A DNA stretch of 64,000 bases from Rhizobiales bacterium NRL2 (lineage in GTDB: Bacteria; Pseudomonadota; Alphaproteobacteria; Minwuiales; Minwuiaceae): NCBI GenBank assembly GCA_001664005.1, contig CP016093.1, positions 4,145,031-4,209,030 on the forward strand. Reading direction: 5' to 3'. Under the pieces are notes generated by a model. That model saw nothing but the letters and a program-made list of their open reading frames with translations. It was not told the origin of the DNA and did no database searches. A program made the position numbers and the translations under genes. Shown here piece by piece: positions 17,018-26,430 of the stretch (position 1 is the stretch's first letter; each line of letters starts with the position of its first letter).

Positions 17018-17785
17018 ATGACGGAGAGGAAGGGCATACTGCCCTCCATGCGCCTCGACGGCATGACGGCGCTGGTCACCGGCGCCGGCCGCGGCATCGG
17101 GCGCGGCTGCGCCCAGGCGCTGGCGGAGGCGGGCGCGGAGGTGATCTGCGTCTCGCGGACCCGCTCCGAACTGGACGAACTGGTCGCCGACATTAAGGCG
17201 CTTGGCGGCAAGGCCCGGGCCGAGACCTGCGACGTCTCGGAACCCGAACAGATCGAGGCACTTTTCGAAGGGCTGGAGCGGCTCGACGTGCTGGTCAACA
17301 ACGCGGGCATGAGCACGGTCCATCCGGTCGCCGAGATCCCGGTCGAGAACCTGGACCGCATGCTGAACGTCAACTGCCGCGGCATGGTGCTGGTCGCCAA
17401 GGGCGCGGCGCGCATCATGGAGCGCCAGCAGAGCGGCGTGATGATCAACCTGTCGTCGACCTACGGCAAGGTCGGCCGCGCGACCAACTCGGTCTACGCC
17501 GCCACCAAGCACTTCGTCGAGGGTTTCACCAAGTCGATCGCGCTGGAGCTGGCGCCGAAGGGTGTCCGTGTCTGCGCCATCGGCCCGACCGCGATCGAGA
17601 CGCCGATGACCACCGACCGGCTGAACGACCCCGTCTACGGGCCGGATCTGCTGGCGCGCATCCCCATGGGCCGCTTCGGTCAGGTGCAGGACGTCGTGGG
17701 CGCGGTCGTCTTCCTCGCCTCGCCGGCCGCGGCGCTGATCACCGGCACCACGATCATGGTCGACGGCGGCTGGACGGCACAGTAA
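17018..17785 (+). CDS. SDR-family oxidoreductase (classical, complete catalytic site)
   Basis: This is a 255-residue classical short-chain dehydrogenase. The nucleotide-binding motif TGAGRGIGRG is near residue 21, NNAG is in LVNNAGMST, and the catalytic Ser is in NLSSTYG with Tyr/Lys in YAATK. The C-terminus ends in ALITGTTIMVDGGWTAQ. The arginine-containing VSRTRSELDEL after strand 2 suggests NADP(H) preference, although this is weak. It lies 36 bases after the Tyr-less SDR, so the two are probably made together and could form a mixed oligomer. A role in oxidising an alcohol taken up by the nearby TRAP system is inferred. Confidence 0.9.
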   Translation: MTERKGILPSMRLDGMTALVTGAGRGIGRGCAQALAEAGAEVICVSRTRSELDELVADIKALGGKARAETCDVSEPEQIEALFEGLERLDVLVNNAGMSTVHPVAEIPVENLDRMLNVNCRGMVLVAKGAARIMERQQSGVMINLSSTYGKVGRATNSVYAATKHFVEGFTKSIALELAPKGVRVCAIGPTAIETPMTTDRLNDPVYGPDLLARIPMGRFGQVQDVVGAVVFLASPAAALITGTTIMVDGGWTAQ

Positions 17786-17862
17786 TGGGCCTGGACCGCT
17801 TCGCTGAGAATCCTTCGCATTGACGCTCGACGGTCCGGGACGACGGAACTAGTTTCCGCCTC

Positions 17863-18756
17863 ATGACGGAGAACATGATCGATGCGGGCGTCCTCCGGGT
17901 CGCCTACCGGGAATTCGGACCGGCCGATGGCTGGCCGGTCATTCTCGGACACGGCTTTCCCTATGACGTGCGCGCCTACCGGCAGTCGGCGCCGATCCTG
18001 GCCGATGCGGGCGCGCGGGTGATCGTGCCCTGGCTGCGTGGCTATGGCCCGACGCGGTTCCTGTCCGGCGACACGCCCCGCTCGGGCGAGCAGGCCGCGC
18101 TCGGCGCCGATCTGAAGGCGCTGATGGATGCGCTGGAGATCGAGCGCGCGGTCCTCGCCGGCTATGACTGGGGCGGGCGCGCCTGCTGCGTGGTCTCGGC
18201 GCTCTGGCCGGAACGGGTGACCGCGCTGGTGTCGGGCAATTCCTACAATATCCAGCACATCGCCCGCGCCATGGAGCCCGGCCCCGCCTGGCTGGAGGCG
18301 CAGCTCTGGTACCAGTACTATTTCCATTCGGATCGCGGTCGGCGCGGGCTGGAGGAGAACCGCCGCGACGTCATCCGCTATCTCTGGCGCACCTGGTCGC
18401 CGACCTGGTATTTCGGCGATCCGGCCTTCCAGGCCTCGGCGCCGAGCTTCGACAATCCGGACTTCGTCGACGTGGTCATTCACTCCTACCGCCACCGCTA
18501 CGGCCTGGTCGACGGCGACCCGACGGTCGCCGACATCGAAGCGCAACTGGCGAAGCAGCCCGACATCGTGGTTCCGGCAATCACCATCGACGGCACCGCC
18601 GATCCTCTGGCCGCCGACACCTCCGCCCATGCGCCCAAGTTCACCGGCCCGCACGAGCACCGCTTCTTCGACAATGCCGGCCACAACCTGCCCCAGGAAC
18701 GTCCAAGCGACTGGGCGGCGGCGATACTCGACGCCCGCGCGATGGCCTCCGCCTGA
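17863..18756 (+). CDS. Alpha/beta hydrolase, epoxide hydrolase/haloalkane dehalogenase type
   Basis: This 297-residue alpha/beta-hydrolase has the oxyanion segment GHGFPYDVRAYR and VPWLRGYGPTRF. The nucleophile elbow is GYDWGGRA with aspartate (Asp102) rather than serine, and the C-terminal histidine is in DNAGHNLPQERP. An Asp nucleophile points to epoxide hydrolase, dehalogenase or related C-X bond hydrolases rather than esterases. The cap region lies between about residues 125 and 205. It is in the same direction as the SDR genes with a 77-base gap. Its substrate is unknown; ring-opening of an oxidised intermediate would fit the neighbourhood. Confidence 0.87.
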   Translation: MTENMIDAGVLRVAYREFGPADGWPVILGHGFPYDVRAYRQSAPILADAGARVIVPWLRGYGPTRFLSGDTPRSGEQAALGADLKALMDALEIERAVLAGYDWGGRACCVVSALWPERVTALVSGNSYNIQHIARAMEPGPAWLEAQLWYQYYFHSDRGRRGLEENRRDVIRYLWRTWSPTWYFGDPAFQASAPSFDNPDFVDVVIHSYRHRYGLVDGDPTVADIEAQLAKQPDIVVPAITIDGTADPLAADTSAHAPKFTGPHEHRFFDNAGHNLPQERPSDWAAAILDARAMASA

Positions 18757-18765
18757 CCCGAACCG

Positions 18766-19236
18766 TCAGCGGTCCAGATGGGGTTTCATGTCAGCGCGCC
18801 CGAGCAGCCGCCGCGTCTCCCGCTCCACCAGCCGCGCCAGCCTAAGGGCCGGGAAACCCATCATGTGCCGCGCCGTCTGGGTGGCGGCGACCTCCTCGTA
18901 GCTGGCGATCAGCCCGTCCTTCAGGTGACAGATCGAGACGCCCTCGAACCCGGCGCGCACGCCCTTCGAATCCGGCAGCTTCGAATCCCAGCTGAACAGG
19001 TAGCGGGCATAGCCGACGCCGCCCTGCGCCACCGGCTCGTGGAAGGTCCAGCGGAAGTTCTCCCCGTCCCGGTGGAAGAAATCCGAGAACAGGCGCGCGA
19101 TCTCCGCCCTGCCCTCGAACGCGCCATAGAAATCGTCGTGATAGACGCCGTCCGGCGTGAAACAGGCGGCGGCCTCCTCGAACGCGCCGCGGCACACCGC
19201 ATCACCCATGCGGCCGATCAGGTCTTCGAATGACAT
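18766..19236 (-). CDS. SnoaL-like / NTF2-fold protein
   Basis: This 156-residue protein has the small alpha+beta-barrel pattern of SnoaL-like polyketide-cyclase/limonene-epoxide-hydrolase relatives. It opens with an N-terminal helix MSFEDLIGRMGDAVCRGAFE, then ACFTPDGVYHDDFYGAFEGRA and a beta-rich core. The start at 19236 is chosen for its GGGAGGAAG ribosome site and the family-like beginning; a longer open frame upstream is not credible. It is divergent from the EthA-like monooxygenase gene, sharing a 157-base control region. The ligand or reaction is unknown. Confidence 0.75.
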   Translation of the reverse strand: MSFEDLIGRMGDAVCRGAFEEAAACFTPDGVYHDDFYGAFEGRAEIARLFSDFFHRDGENFRWTFHEPVAQGGVGYARYLFSWDSKLPDSKGVRAGFEGVSICHLKDGLIASYEEVAATQTARHMMGFPALRLARLVERETRRLLGRADMKPHLDR

Positions 19237-19393
19237 CGTGCTTCCTCCCCAGGAAATGAAGGCGGCAACGCTAGGCCGCCCTGCCCGGTCTGTCCATTCG
19301 CGGCCGCCTTGACCGAGATCAACTTGCGTGCGCCGGCCGATGGCATTATCCCGTTGACGCAAACGTAAGTCCGTCTTCGGGGGAGCGAAGCCC

Positions 19394-20896
19394 ATGAACG
19401 TCACCGCCGCGCCCGCCCGGCACGCCGATGCAGCCGTCGAGAATTTCGACGTGCTGATCGTCGGCGCCGGCATTTCCGGGATCGACGCCGCCTACCACCT
19501 GCAGCAGCACTGCCCGGACAAGAGCTTCGTCCTGCTGGAGAACCAGGAGAGCTTCGGCGGCACCTGGCTGACGCACAAATATCCCGGCATCCGCTCCGAC
19601 AGCGACCTGTTCACCTTCGGTTATTCCTGGAAACCCTGGGTCGACAAGCCGATCGCCACCGCCGACAAGATCATGCGCTATCTCGACGAGGCCCTCGACG
19701 AGCAGGACATCCGCCGCCACATCCGCTTCCGCCATCAGGTAACGGCCGCCCGCTGGTCGAGCGCGGACAAGCGCTGGGCCGTCGAGGTGCTCGACAGGGC
19801 GACCGGCGAGATCCGCCGTTTCTCGGCCAGTTTCCTGTGGATGTGCCAGGGCTATTACCGTCACGAGGAAGGCTACAAGCCGGACTTCCCCGGCCAGGAC
19901 CGCTTCAAGGGACAGATCGTCCATCCGCAGGAATGGCCCGAGGACCTCGACTACGCGGACAAGAAGGTCGTCGTCATCGGTTCCGGCGCGACCGCGGCGA
20001 CGCTGATCCCGGCGATGGCGGAGAAGACGGCGCACATCACCATGCTGCAGCGTTCGCCGACCTATTTCTTCGCCCGGCCCAACGAGAACGAACTCGCCAC
20101 GCAGCTCCGCGAACTCGACATCCCGCAGGAGTGGATCCACGAGATCGTCCGCCAGAAGATCCTGAAGGACCAGCGCATGATCCAGACGCTCTCCTTCACG
20201 CAGCCCGACTTCCTGAAGAACCAGCTGCTCGGCGCGGCGAAGGAGTATCTCGGCGAGGACTTCGATTACGAAACCCACCTGACGCCCAGCTACCGCCCCT
20301 GGCGGCAGCGCCTCGCCCTGATTCCCGACGGCGACCTTTACACGGCGATCAGGGCGGGCAAGGCCGCCATCGTCACCGACGAGATCGAGAGCTTCACCGA
20401 GACCGGCATCCGCGTGAAATCGGGCGAGGAGCTGGAGGCCGACATCATCGTCACGGCGACGGGCTTCAACTTCTGCATCCTGGGCGACATCGAGATCGAG
20501 ATCGACGGCCGGCCGCTCGACTTTGCCGACACGGTGACCTATCGCGGCGTGATGTATTCGGGCGTGCCGAACATGGCTTGGGTCTTCGGCTATTTCCGGG
20601 CGAGCTGGACGCTGCGCGCCGACCTGATCTCGGGCTTCGTCACGCGGCTGCTGAACCACATGGCGGACAAGGGCGCGGAGATGGTCGTGCCGACGCTCCG
20701 CGACGAGGACCGGGGCATGAACTTCGGCCCCTTCATCGACCCGGAGAACTTCAATCCCGGCTACGTCACGCGCTCGCTGCACCTGCTGCCGAAACAGGGC
20801 GACAAGGACCCCTGGCGCTTCGAGCACGACTACTTTGCCGAGAAGGACGTCCTGCCGGTGGCCGAACTGGACGACGGGGTGCTGATCTACCGGTAG
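19394..20896 (+). CDS. EthA-like flavin-containing Baeyer-Villiger monooxygenase
   Basis: This 500-residue flavoprotein has the FAD motif VGAGISG (residues 23-29), the GGTWLTHKYPGIRSDSD segment, and a complete fingerprint FKGQIVHPQEWP. The NADPH fold is VVVIGSGATAATL, and TATGFNF lies late in the protein. The short length and KYPGIRSDSDLFTFGY place it near EthA/type-I monooxygenases that oxidise ketones or thioketone/amide drugs. It is expressed away from the SnoaL-like gene. It closes the catabolic stretch that begins at 9.4 kb. Unlike the first monooxygenase in the window, its fingerprint histidine is present. Confidence 0.9.
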   Translation: MNVTAAPARHADAAVENFDVLIVGAGISGIDAAYHLQQHCPDKSFVLLENQESFGGTWLTHKYPGIRSDSDLFTFGYSWKPWVDKPIATADKIMRYLDEALDEQDIRRHIRFRHQVTAARWSSADKRWAVEVLDRATGEIRRFSASFLWMCQGYYRHEEGYKPDFPGQDRFKGQIVHPQEWPEDLDYADKKVVVIGSGATAATLIPAMAEKTAHITMLQRSPTYFFARPNENELATQLRELDIPQEWIHEIVRQKILKDQRMIQTLSFTQPDFLKNQLLGAAKEYLGEDFDYETHLTPSYRPWRQRLALIPDGDLYTAIRAGKAAIVTDEIESFTETGIRVKSGEELEADIIVTATGFNFCILGDIEIEIDGRPLDFADTVTYRGVMYSGVPNMAWVFGYFRASWTLRADLISGFVTRLLNHMADKGAEMVVPTLRDEDRGMNFGPFIDPENFNPGYVTRSLHLLPKQGDKDPWRFEHDYFAEKDVLPVAELDDGVLIYR

Positions 20897-20991
20897 TCCC
20901 ACATGGCGCGCGGGGGGTGGCATGACCGGCCCGCCTTCGGACCGAGTCCGAGGCAACAGTTTCCGGCGGTTCAATCAAAGATTGGAACGAC

Positions 20992-21585
20992 CTAGATTCC
21001 CTTGCGGCTGGCGAAGGCGGTCACCAGCGTGCCATCGTCGAGATAGTCCAGCTCGCCGCCGACCGGCACGCCGCGCGCCAGCCGGGTGATCTCGACGCCG
21101 CTTTCTTCCAGCCGCTCGGTGATGTAGTGGGCCGTGGTCTGTCCGTCGACGGTGGCGTTGGTGGCCAGGATGATCTCGGTGACCGCCGGGTCGGCGGCGC
21201 GCGGAATCAGGCTCTCGATGTTGAGGTCCTCGGGGCTCACCCCGTCCAGCGCGGAGAGTACGCCGCCGAGGACGTGATAGCGGCCGCGGAAGGCGGAAGC
21301 GCGTTCCAGCGCCCAGAGGTCGCCGACCTGTTCGACGACGCAGATGATCGCCGGGTCGCGCCGCGGATCGGCGCAGATCTCGCAGGGGTTCACGGTGTCG
21401 ACATTGCCGCAGGTCGCACAGACGCCGACCGATTCGGCGGTCTGGGCCAGCGCCTCGGCCAGCGGCAGCATCACCGCCTCCTTGCGCTGGATCATATGGA
21501 GCGCCGCGCGCCGCGCCGAACGCGGACCGAGTCCGGGCAGCTTGGCCAGCAGCCTGATCAGGCGTTCGACATCGGCGGCGGCCAT
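20992..21585 (-). CDS. recR: Recombination mediator RecR
   Basis: This is a 197-residue protein of normal length. It has an N-terminal helix-hairpin-helix ([20 protein letters not shown]), a C4 zinc finger with Cys56, 59, 68 and 71 (CATCG, NPCEIC), a Toprim domain ([15 protein letters not shown]) and the C-terminal [19 protein letters not shown]. RecR works with RecF/RecO to load RecA on gapped DNA. It is the last gene of the SRP RNA-dnaX-ybaB-recR group, 29 bases after ybaB. Confidence 0.97.
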   Translation of the reverse strand: MAAADVERLIRLLAKLPGLGPRSARRAALHMIQRKEAVMLPLAEALAQTAESVGVCATCGNVDTVNPCEICADPRRDPAIICVVEQVGDLWALERASAFRGRYHVLGGVLSALDGVSPEDLNIESLIPRAADPAVTEIILATNATVDGQTTAHYITERLEESGVEITRLARGVPVGGELDYLDDGTLVTAFASRKGI

Positions 21586-21614
21586 GGTTCAGTGACGCTC
21601 CAGATCCGGCGTCT

Positions 21615-21938
21615 TCAGAACGGCAGCTTCATGCCGGGCGGCAGGTCGAGCCCGCCGGTGACTTCGCTCATCTTCTCCTTGGCCGCCCCGTCGGCGCGGC
21701 GCTTGGCGTCGTTCAGCGCCGCCACGACCAGATCCTCGACCATCTCGGGGTCTTCGGGGTCGAGCAGGGAAGGATCGATCTTCACCTTCTGCACCGCGCC
21801 CTTGGCGGTCATGGTGACCTTGACCATGCCGGCTCCGGCCTCCCCGGTGACCTCCAGCGTCTCCAGTTCGGCCTGCAGGGATTCCATCTTCTCCTGCATG
21901 GCCTTGGCCTGCTTCATCAGGTTGCCGAGATTCTTCAT
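21615..21938 (-). CDS. ybaB: YbaB/EbfC nucleoid-associated protein
   Basis: This 107-residue protein begins [20 protein letters not shown], the standard amphipathic N-terminal helix, followed by [18 protein letters not shown] and the C-terminal helix with [14 protein letters not shown]. EbfC proteins bind DNA as dimers. The start overlaps the end of dnaX by four bases, matching the conserved dnaX-ybaB-recR order. Confidence 0.96.
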   Translation of the reverse strand: MKNLGNLMKQAKAMQEKMESLQAELETLEVTGEAGAGMVKVTMTAKGAVQKVKIDPSLLDPEDPEMVEDLVVAALNDAKRRADGAAKEKMSEVTGGLDLPPGMKLPF

Positions 21939-23629
21939 CCGTCTTCGTTCTCCTCGTCATCCGGAGCGGGGGGGACCGGCTCGGCGCCAAGCTCCGCCCG
22001 GCCGATCACGAACGCCTTCGGAAAAAACTTCTTCACCTCGCGGACCAGCGGATCGTCCTCGTCGGAGGCCTGGCGCTGCGCCGCCGCGGCCCGGCGCTGC
22101 TCGGCAACGGTCGGCTCGCCCTCGGCGTTGGAAATGATAACACCCCAGCGCGCGCCGGTCCGCTGGTTCAGCCAGTTGACCAGCCGCTGACTGAAATCCG
22201 CCGGCGCGCCGTCGGTCAGCGCGATTTCCAGGCGGCCGGGCTGATAGCTGACCAGCCGGACGTGGTTCTCCAGATGGCCCAGCAGGCCGATCTCCTTGGC
22301 GTCGTCGACGAACTGCAGCAACGCCTGGAAGTCCTGCGGCAGCGGCGGCCCGTCCGGTTCCGGGGCCGCCTGTGGCGCGGGACGGGAAACCGCCTGCGCC
22401 TGTGGCCGGGCTCCGCCGCCGCCATTGCCGCCGCGCGGGGCCTGCGGCTGTGGCGCGGCCGGCGCCGCGCCGCCGTCCTGCTGCAGGCGGCGCATCAGGT
22501 CCGCCGGGTCCGGCAGGTCGGACGCGTAGGCCAGGCGGATCACCGACATCTCGGCCGCGGCGATCGGCGACGGCGCGTTGCGCGCTTCCGCCAGGGCCTT
22601 CAGCAGCATCGACCATGCGCGGGAAAGCACCGGCATCGACAGCGCCGCCGCCATGGCCTGGCCCTTCTCCCGCTCCTCGGCGGCGCGCGCCTCGGGCGGT
22701 TCGTGGCCCGGCGCCAGCTTCTCCGCCGACAGCCAGTGGGTCACTTCCAGCAGATCCTGAAGGATCATCTGCGGGTCCGCGCCGGCGTCGTAGAGTTCCC
22801 GCAGAAGGGTCAGCGCTTCGGCGCCCTCGCCCTTCATCGCCGCCTCGTAGAGCTCCAGCACGCGGCGGCGGTCGGCGAGTCCCAGCATGTCACGGACCAG
22901 CGCCTCGTCGGCCTGCCCGCCGCCATGGGCGATCGCCTGATCCAGCAGCGAAAGCGAATCGCGGACGGAGCCCTCGGCGGCGCGCGCCAGCAATTGCAGC
23001 GCGCCCTCGTCGACGGTCGCGCCCTCGCTGTCGGCGATCGATTTCAGGTGCCGGATCAGGCCGTCTGCCGGCACGCGCTTCAGGTCGAAGCGCTGGCAGC
23101 GCGACAGCACCGTTACCGGCACCTTGCGGATCTCGGTGGTGGCGAAGATGAAGACGACGTGCGCCGGCGGCTCCTCCAGCGTCTTCAGCAATGCGTTGAA
23201 GGAGTTGTTCGACAGCATGTGGACCTCGTCCACGATGTAGACCTTGAAGCGGCCCTGCACCGGCAGATAGGGCACGCTGTCGAGAAGCTCCCGCATCTGC
23301 TCGACCTTGGTGCGGGAGGCCGCGTCCAGCTCCTGAACGTCGATGTGCCGCCCCTCGGCGATGTCGCGGCAGTCCTTGCAGGTCCCGCATGGCGTCATGG
23401 TCGGGCCGTCGACCGAGCCGCAGTTGAGCGCCTTGGCGATGATCCGCGCGGTCGTCGTCTTGCCCACGCCGCGCACGCCGGTGAGCATGTAGCCGTGGTG
23501 CAGACGCTTGTGCTCGATGGCGTTGGAGAGAGTGCGGACCAGCGCGTCCTGGCCGATCAGTTCGTCGAAGCTCTGGGGGCGGTACTTGCGTGCGAGAACC
23601 TGATAGGGCGCTGGACCGGCCTCTGTCAT
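21935..23629 (-). CDS. dnaX: DNA polymerase III subunit tau (DnaX)
   Basis: This 564-residue clamp-loader ATPase has Walker A GVRGVGKT (residues 51-58), a zinc module of Cys70, 81, 84 and 87, and Walker B VDEVH (residues 133-137). The sensor-1/arginine-finger segment LSRCQRF is near 175. A proline/alanine/glutamine-rich linker (about 385-425) leads to the tau C-terminal domain that binds polymerase. It loads the beta clamp at the replication fork. No A-rich slippery site for making gamma is seen in the middle of the gene. The SRP RNA gene lies directly upstream on the same strand and may share its transcript. Confidence 0.97.
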   Translation of the reverse strand: MTEAGPAPYQVLARKYRPQSFDELIGQDALVRTLSNAIEHKRLHHGYMLTGVRGVGKTTTARIIAKALNCGSVDGPTMTPCGTCKDCRDIAEGRHIDVQELDAASRTKVEQMRELLDSVPYLPVQGRFKVYIVDEVHMLSNNSFNALLKTLEEPPAHVVFIFATTEIRKVPVTVLSRCQRFDLKRVPADGLIRHLKSIADSEGATVDEGALQLLARAAEGSVRDSLSLLDQAIAHGGGQADEALVRDMLGLADRRRVLELYEAAMKGEGAEALTLLRELYDAGADPQMILQDLLEVTHWLSAEKLAPGHEPPEARAAEEREKGQAMAAALSMPVLSRAWSMLLKALAEARNAPSPIAAAEMSVIRLAYASDLPDPADLMRRLQQDGGAAPAAPQPQAPRGGNGGGGARPQAQAVSRPAPQAAPEPDGPPLPQDFQALLQFVDDAKEIGLLGHLENHVRLVSYQPGRLEIALTDGAPADFSQRLVNWLNQRTGARWGVIISNAEGEPTVAEQRRAAAAQRQASDEDDPLVREVKKFFPKAFVIGRAELGAEPVPPAPDDEENEDG

Positions 23630-23659
23630 CGTCCCTGCACGGCTCCATGGAGTGATCGG

Positions 23660-23760
23660 GCGGGAGATTGCCCGGCGACCCGGACCGGATTCGTTACGGC
23701 TGCTTCCTTCCGGATCTGACCGGGTTGGCGAGCGGTCCGTCCGCAGGCAACCTCCCGGGC
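23660..23760 (-). ncRNA. ffs: Small SRP RNA (4.5S type)
   Basis: The minus strand contains the invariant SRP domain IV core GGTCAG, then CCGGAAGGAAGCAGCC, at 23721-23698. The ends pair: GGGAGGTTGCC (23756-23746) with GGCAATCTCCC (23672-23662), giving an RNA of about 95-101 nt. A promoter lies just before it and dnaX starts about 30 bases after it, the normal alphaproteobacterial arrangement. Exact ends are approximate. Confidence 0.93.
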
Positions 23761-23762
23761 CG

Positions 23763-23792
23763 TATATCGCAAGGAAGTCCCCCCCATTTCAA
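23763..23792 (-). promoter_or_regulatory. Promoter of the SRP RNA gene
   Basis: On the minus strand TTGAAA (23792-23787) and GATATA (23768-23763) are 18 bases apart. They would place the transcript start at about 23758, at the expected 5' end of the SRP RNA. Confidence 0.7.
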
Positions 23793-23798
23793 GGGGAG

Positions 23799-24611
23799 TC
23801 AGCCGCCCAGTTCGCGTCCCCTGTCGCGGGCGGCCAGAACCGCCTTTTCCATCAACGGCTTCAGGCCGCCTTCTGCCATCAGCACCTTCAGCGCCGCCTC
23901 GGTCGTGCCGCCGGGGCTGGTGACATTGACGCGAAGCTGCGCCGGGCCGTCATCCGCATCCCGCGCCAGGCAACCGGCGCCGTAGACCGTCTGCAGCGCC
24001 AGCCTGGCGGAGAGCTCCGCCGGCAGGCCCGCCGCCTCGCCCGCCGCGGCCAGACATTCGATCATGTGGAAGACATAGGCCGGACCGGAACCGGAAACCG
24101 CCGTCACCGCGTCCATCTGGCCCTCGTCCTCGACCCATGCGACTTCGCCCACCGCCGCCAGCAATTCACCGGCGCGGGTCTTCATCGCCTCGGTGACGTT
24201 CGGATTCGGACAGGCGACGATCATCCCCTTGCCCACGGCCGCCGGCGTGTTGGGCATGGTGCGCACGATCGCCGCGTCACCGCCCAGCGCGCCCTCGAAG
24301 AAGCCGATGGTGGTGCCGGCGGCGATGGAGAGGAACTGCGTCGCCGGCGACCTGAAACGGGCATAGGCCGGCGCGACATCGGCCATCATCTGCGGCTTCA
24401 CCGCCAGGATCACGCAGTCGGGGGCGAATCCGTCCGGGACGTCGTCCGCAGAGGACACGACGGTGACACCCTTCGCCTTCAACGCCGTCTGTGCGGCCTC
24501 GGCCGGCTCCACGATCACCACGGTCTCCGGATCGGTGCCGCGCGCCAGCCAGCCGTCCAGCATGGCGCCGCCCATCTTGCCGCAACCGACGAGAAGCCGT
24601 CCGTTGGCCAT
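23799..24611 (-). CDS. proC: Pyrroline-5-carboxylate reductase
   Basis: This 270-residue protein has an N-terminal NAD(P) fold (LLVGCGKMGGAMLDGW), the central ILAVKPQ and MPNTPAAVGKGM segments, and the C-terminal signature VSGSGPAYVFHMIE plus VTSPGGTTEAAL. ProC reduces pyrroline-5-carboxylate to proline. The MANGRL start at 24611 gives the typical N-terminus; an upstream in-frame ATG adds eight unlikely residues. It stands between the SRP RNA promoter and the metallo-hydrolase gene, all on the minus strand. Confidence 0.96.
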   Translation of the reverse strand: MANGRLLVGCGKMGGAMLDGWLARGTDPETVVIVEPAEAAQTALKAKGVTVVSSADDVPDGFAPDCVILAVKPQMMADVAPAYARFRSPATQFLSIAAGTTIGFFEGALGGDAAIVRTMPNTPAAVGKGMIVACPNPNVTEAMKTRAGELLAAVGEVAWVEDEGQMDAVTAVSGSGPAYVFHMIECLAAAGEAAGLPAELSARLALQTVYGAGCLARDADDGPAQLRVNVTSPGGTTEAALKVLMAEGGLKPLMEKAVLAARDRGRELGG

Positions 24612-24682
24612 TTTCAAGGTCCTCCGCGTTTTCAATCCCCTCCCTCGATGGGGGGAGACCTCTCTAATCTATCCGCCCCGTC

Positions 24683-25327
24683 TCAGACCTGCACGAAGTC
24701 GGCGCAATAGGGGTTCGTCATGCGCTCGTTGCCGAAGGTGGACGTGTCGCCATGGCCCGGCACGAAGGTGACGTCGTCGCCCAGCGGCCAGAGCTTCTCC
24801 CGGATCGAGGTGATGAGCTGCTGATGGTTGCCACGAGGGAAATCGGTGCGACCGACCGAGCCGCGGAACAGCACGTCGCCGACAATGGCGATCTTCGAGG
24901 GCTCGTGGAAGAAGATCACGTGGCCGGGCGTGTGGCCCGGGCAATGGCGGACCTGCAGCGTCATGGTGCCGACGGTGACCTCGTCGCCGTCTTCCAGCCA
25001 GCGGTCCGGCGTGAAGGAGCGGGCATGGCCGAAGCCGAAACGCTGCGCCTGCTCGTCGAGACGGTCGATCCAGAAGGTCTCCTCCTTCTGCGGCCCCTCG
25101 ATCGGCAGCTCCAGCTTCTCGGCCAGTTCCGCCACCGCGCCGGCATGGTCGAGATGTCCGTGGGTGACCAGGATCTTCTCCAGCCTGACGCCGTTCTCCT
25201 TCGCGACCTCCAGCAGGTGCTCGGCGTCGCCGCCCGGATCCGTCAGCGCCCCCACCATGGTCTCCGGGTCCCAGATGACGCAGGCGTTCTGTCGGAAGGG
25301 CGTGACGGGCACGATGGCGACTTTCAT
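24683..25327 (-). CDS. Metallo-beta-lactamase-fold hydrolase (glyoxalase II-like, YcbL type)
   Basis: This 214-residue protein has the metal motif THGHLDHAG (HxHxDH) near residue 55, CPGHTPGH near 128, the aspartate in IVGDVLFRGSVGRTDFP, and a final histidine in VPGHGDTSTFGNE. This pattern matches type-I glyoxalase-II/YcbL proteins, which hydrolyse thioesters such as S-lactoylglutathione. Substrate choice is not proven by sequence. It is a compact single-domain form and lies 71 bases upstream of proC on the same strand. Confidence 0.9.
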   Translation of the reverse strand: MKVAIVPVTPFRQNACVIWDPETMVGALTDPGGDAEHLLEVAKENGVRLEKILVTHGHLDHAGAVAELAEKLELPIEGPQKEETFWIDRLDEQAQRFGFGHARSFTPDRWLEDGDEVTVGTMTLQVRHCPGHTPGHVIFFHEPSKIAIVGDVLFRGSVGRTDFPRGNHQQLITSIREKLWPLGDDVTFVPGHGDTSTFGNERMTNPYCADFVQV

Positions 25328-25446
25328 GGACTTCTCCCCTTGGCTGTCATGCAGATGTAGCGGCCCCCGCCCCGCGCGTGAAGAGGCGGCGATTGACGCC
25401 CGCCACGCCCTGGGGCATCTGACGCCGGTTCCAGGGGAGGGAGCAC

Positions 25447-25857
25447 ATGATTCGCAACGAGATCAGGGCCACGCCGATCTTTTCCGACCACATGCCGATC
25501 CGTGTGGTGGAGAAGGCGAACGGCCGCTACGTGCTGGAGACGGAGTTCGGCGACTATCACCTGAACGCCGCCGGCTCGGTCCATGGCGGCATGCTGTCGG
25601 CCTTCCTGGACTGCGGGCTGGCCGGCGGCGGCGCTTCCGCCGTGGATGGCGGGCGCGGCAAGTACGGCGTCACCATGACCATGACGGTGAACTTCGTGCG
25701 CGAGGCCCGCCCCGGACTGCTGCGCTGCGAGGCGGTGGTTGTCGGCGGCGGCCGGGCGACGAAGTTCGTCGAGGCGAAGCTCTACGACGACGGCGCCGGC
25801 GCGGTGGCGACCGCCAGCGGCGCGGTCAGGGTGATCGACCTTCCCGCAAGCGGCTGA
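25447..25857 (+). CDS. PaaI-family hotdog thioesterase
   Basis: This 136-residue single hotdog domain has HLNAAGSVHGGMLSAFLDCGLAG, the HGG motif of the PaaI group with the catalytic Asp in the following helix, and MTMTVNFVREARPG on the central strand. PaaI-like enzymes release free CoA from (hydroxy)aryl- or acyl-CoA. It starts at the ATG at 25447 after GGGGAGGGAG. It converges on the Lrp-type regulator with a 4-base gap. Substrate is unknown. Confidence 0.89.
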   Translation: MIRNEIRATPIFSDHMPIRVVEKANGRYVLETEFGDYHLNAAGSVHGGMLSAFLDCGLAGGGASAVDGGRGKYGVTMTMTVNFVREARPGLLRCEAVVVGGGRATKFVEAKLYDDGAGAVATASGAVRVIDLPASG

Positions 25858-25861
25858 GCGC

Positions 25862-26356
25862 CTACTCGCCGGCCGCGGTCTCGGCCAGTTCGACGGGGAC
25901 GCCGGGTTCGTACTTGGACTGCCGGATGCCGAGCGAAGTCTTCACGTGGGCCACGTTCGGCGCGGCGGTGAGTTCCGTCGTCAGGAAGTGTTGATAGGCT
26001 TCCCAGTCCTTCGCCACGACCTTCAGGATGAAGTCGATCTCGCCGGCCAGCATGGTGCACTCACGCACCAGCGGCCAGTTGCGCACCCGGGTCTCGAAGG
26101 CCTTGAGATCGTTCTCCGCCTGATTCTCCAGCCCCACCATGGCGAAGACCGTGACGCCGAAGCCCAGCAGTTCGGGCGCGAGGTGGGCGTGATAGCCCTG
26201 GATGTAGCCGGCGTCCTCCAGGGCGCGCACCCGGCGCAGGCATGGCGGCGCGGAGATGCCGACCCGTCGGGCCAGTTCCACATTGGTGATCCGGCCGTCA
26301 GCCTGCAGATCGGCGAGGATCCGCCGGTCGATGCCGTCGAGCTTTACGCGCTGCAT
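25862..26356 (-). CDS. Lrp/AsnC-family transcriptional regulator
   Basis: This 164-residue regulator has an N-terminal winged HTH (LDGIDRRILADLQADGRITN, then VELARRVGISAPPCLRRVRALE) and a C-terminal RAM/ligand domain (VRECTMLAGEIDFILKVVAKD). Such proteins sense amino acids or related metabolites and act as oligomers. It ends four bases from the thioesterase gene, which is convergent. Which genes it controls is not clear; the 74-base gap to the upstream PAP2 gene holds no obvious operator. Confidence 0.92.
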   Translation of the reverse strand: MQRVKLDGIDRRILADLQADGRITNVELARRVGISAPPCLRRVRALEDAGYIQGYHAHLAPELLGFGVTVFAMVGLENQAENDLKAFETRVRNWPLVRECTMLAGEIDFILKVVAKDWEAYQHFLTTELTAAPNVAHVKTSLGIRQSKYEPGVPVELAETAAGE

Positions 26357-26430
26357 GAAAAGTACCCATCGGCCATTCTGCGCGCAACATTATTGCGTGA
26401 CGCGCGATTCCGCAACCGCGAAATCAGCAT

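Noticed and set aside
19355-19380. TTGACGCAAACGTAAG as a regulator site upstream of the EthA-like gene
   Set aside because: Only a partial likeness to known acyl-CoA regulator boxes and no matching regulator nearby.
22015-22030. T6 run near the end of dnaX as a programmed frameshift for gamma
   Set aside because: It lies only about 35 codons before the stop, so a shift would not make a gamma-like protein; no A-rich slippery site is seen in the linker.
23640-23799. Short protein frames over the SRP RNA
   Set aside because: The region contains the invariant SRP RNA core and pairing ends, so it is a structural RNA.
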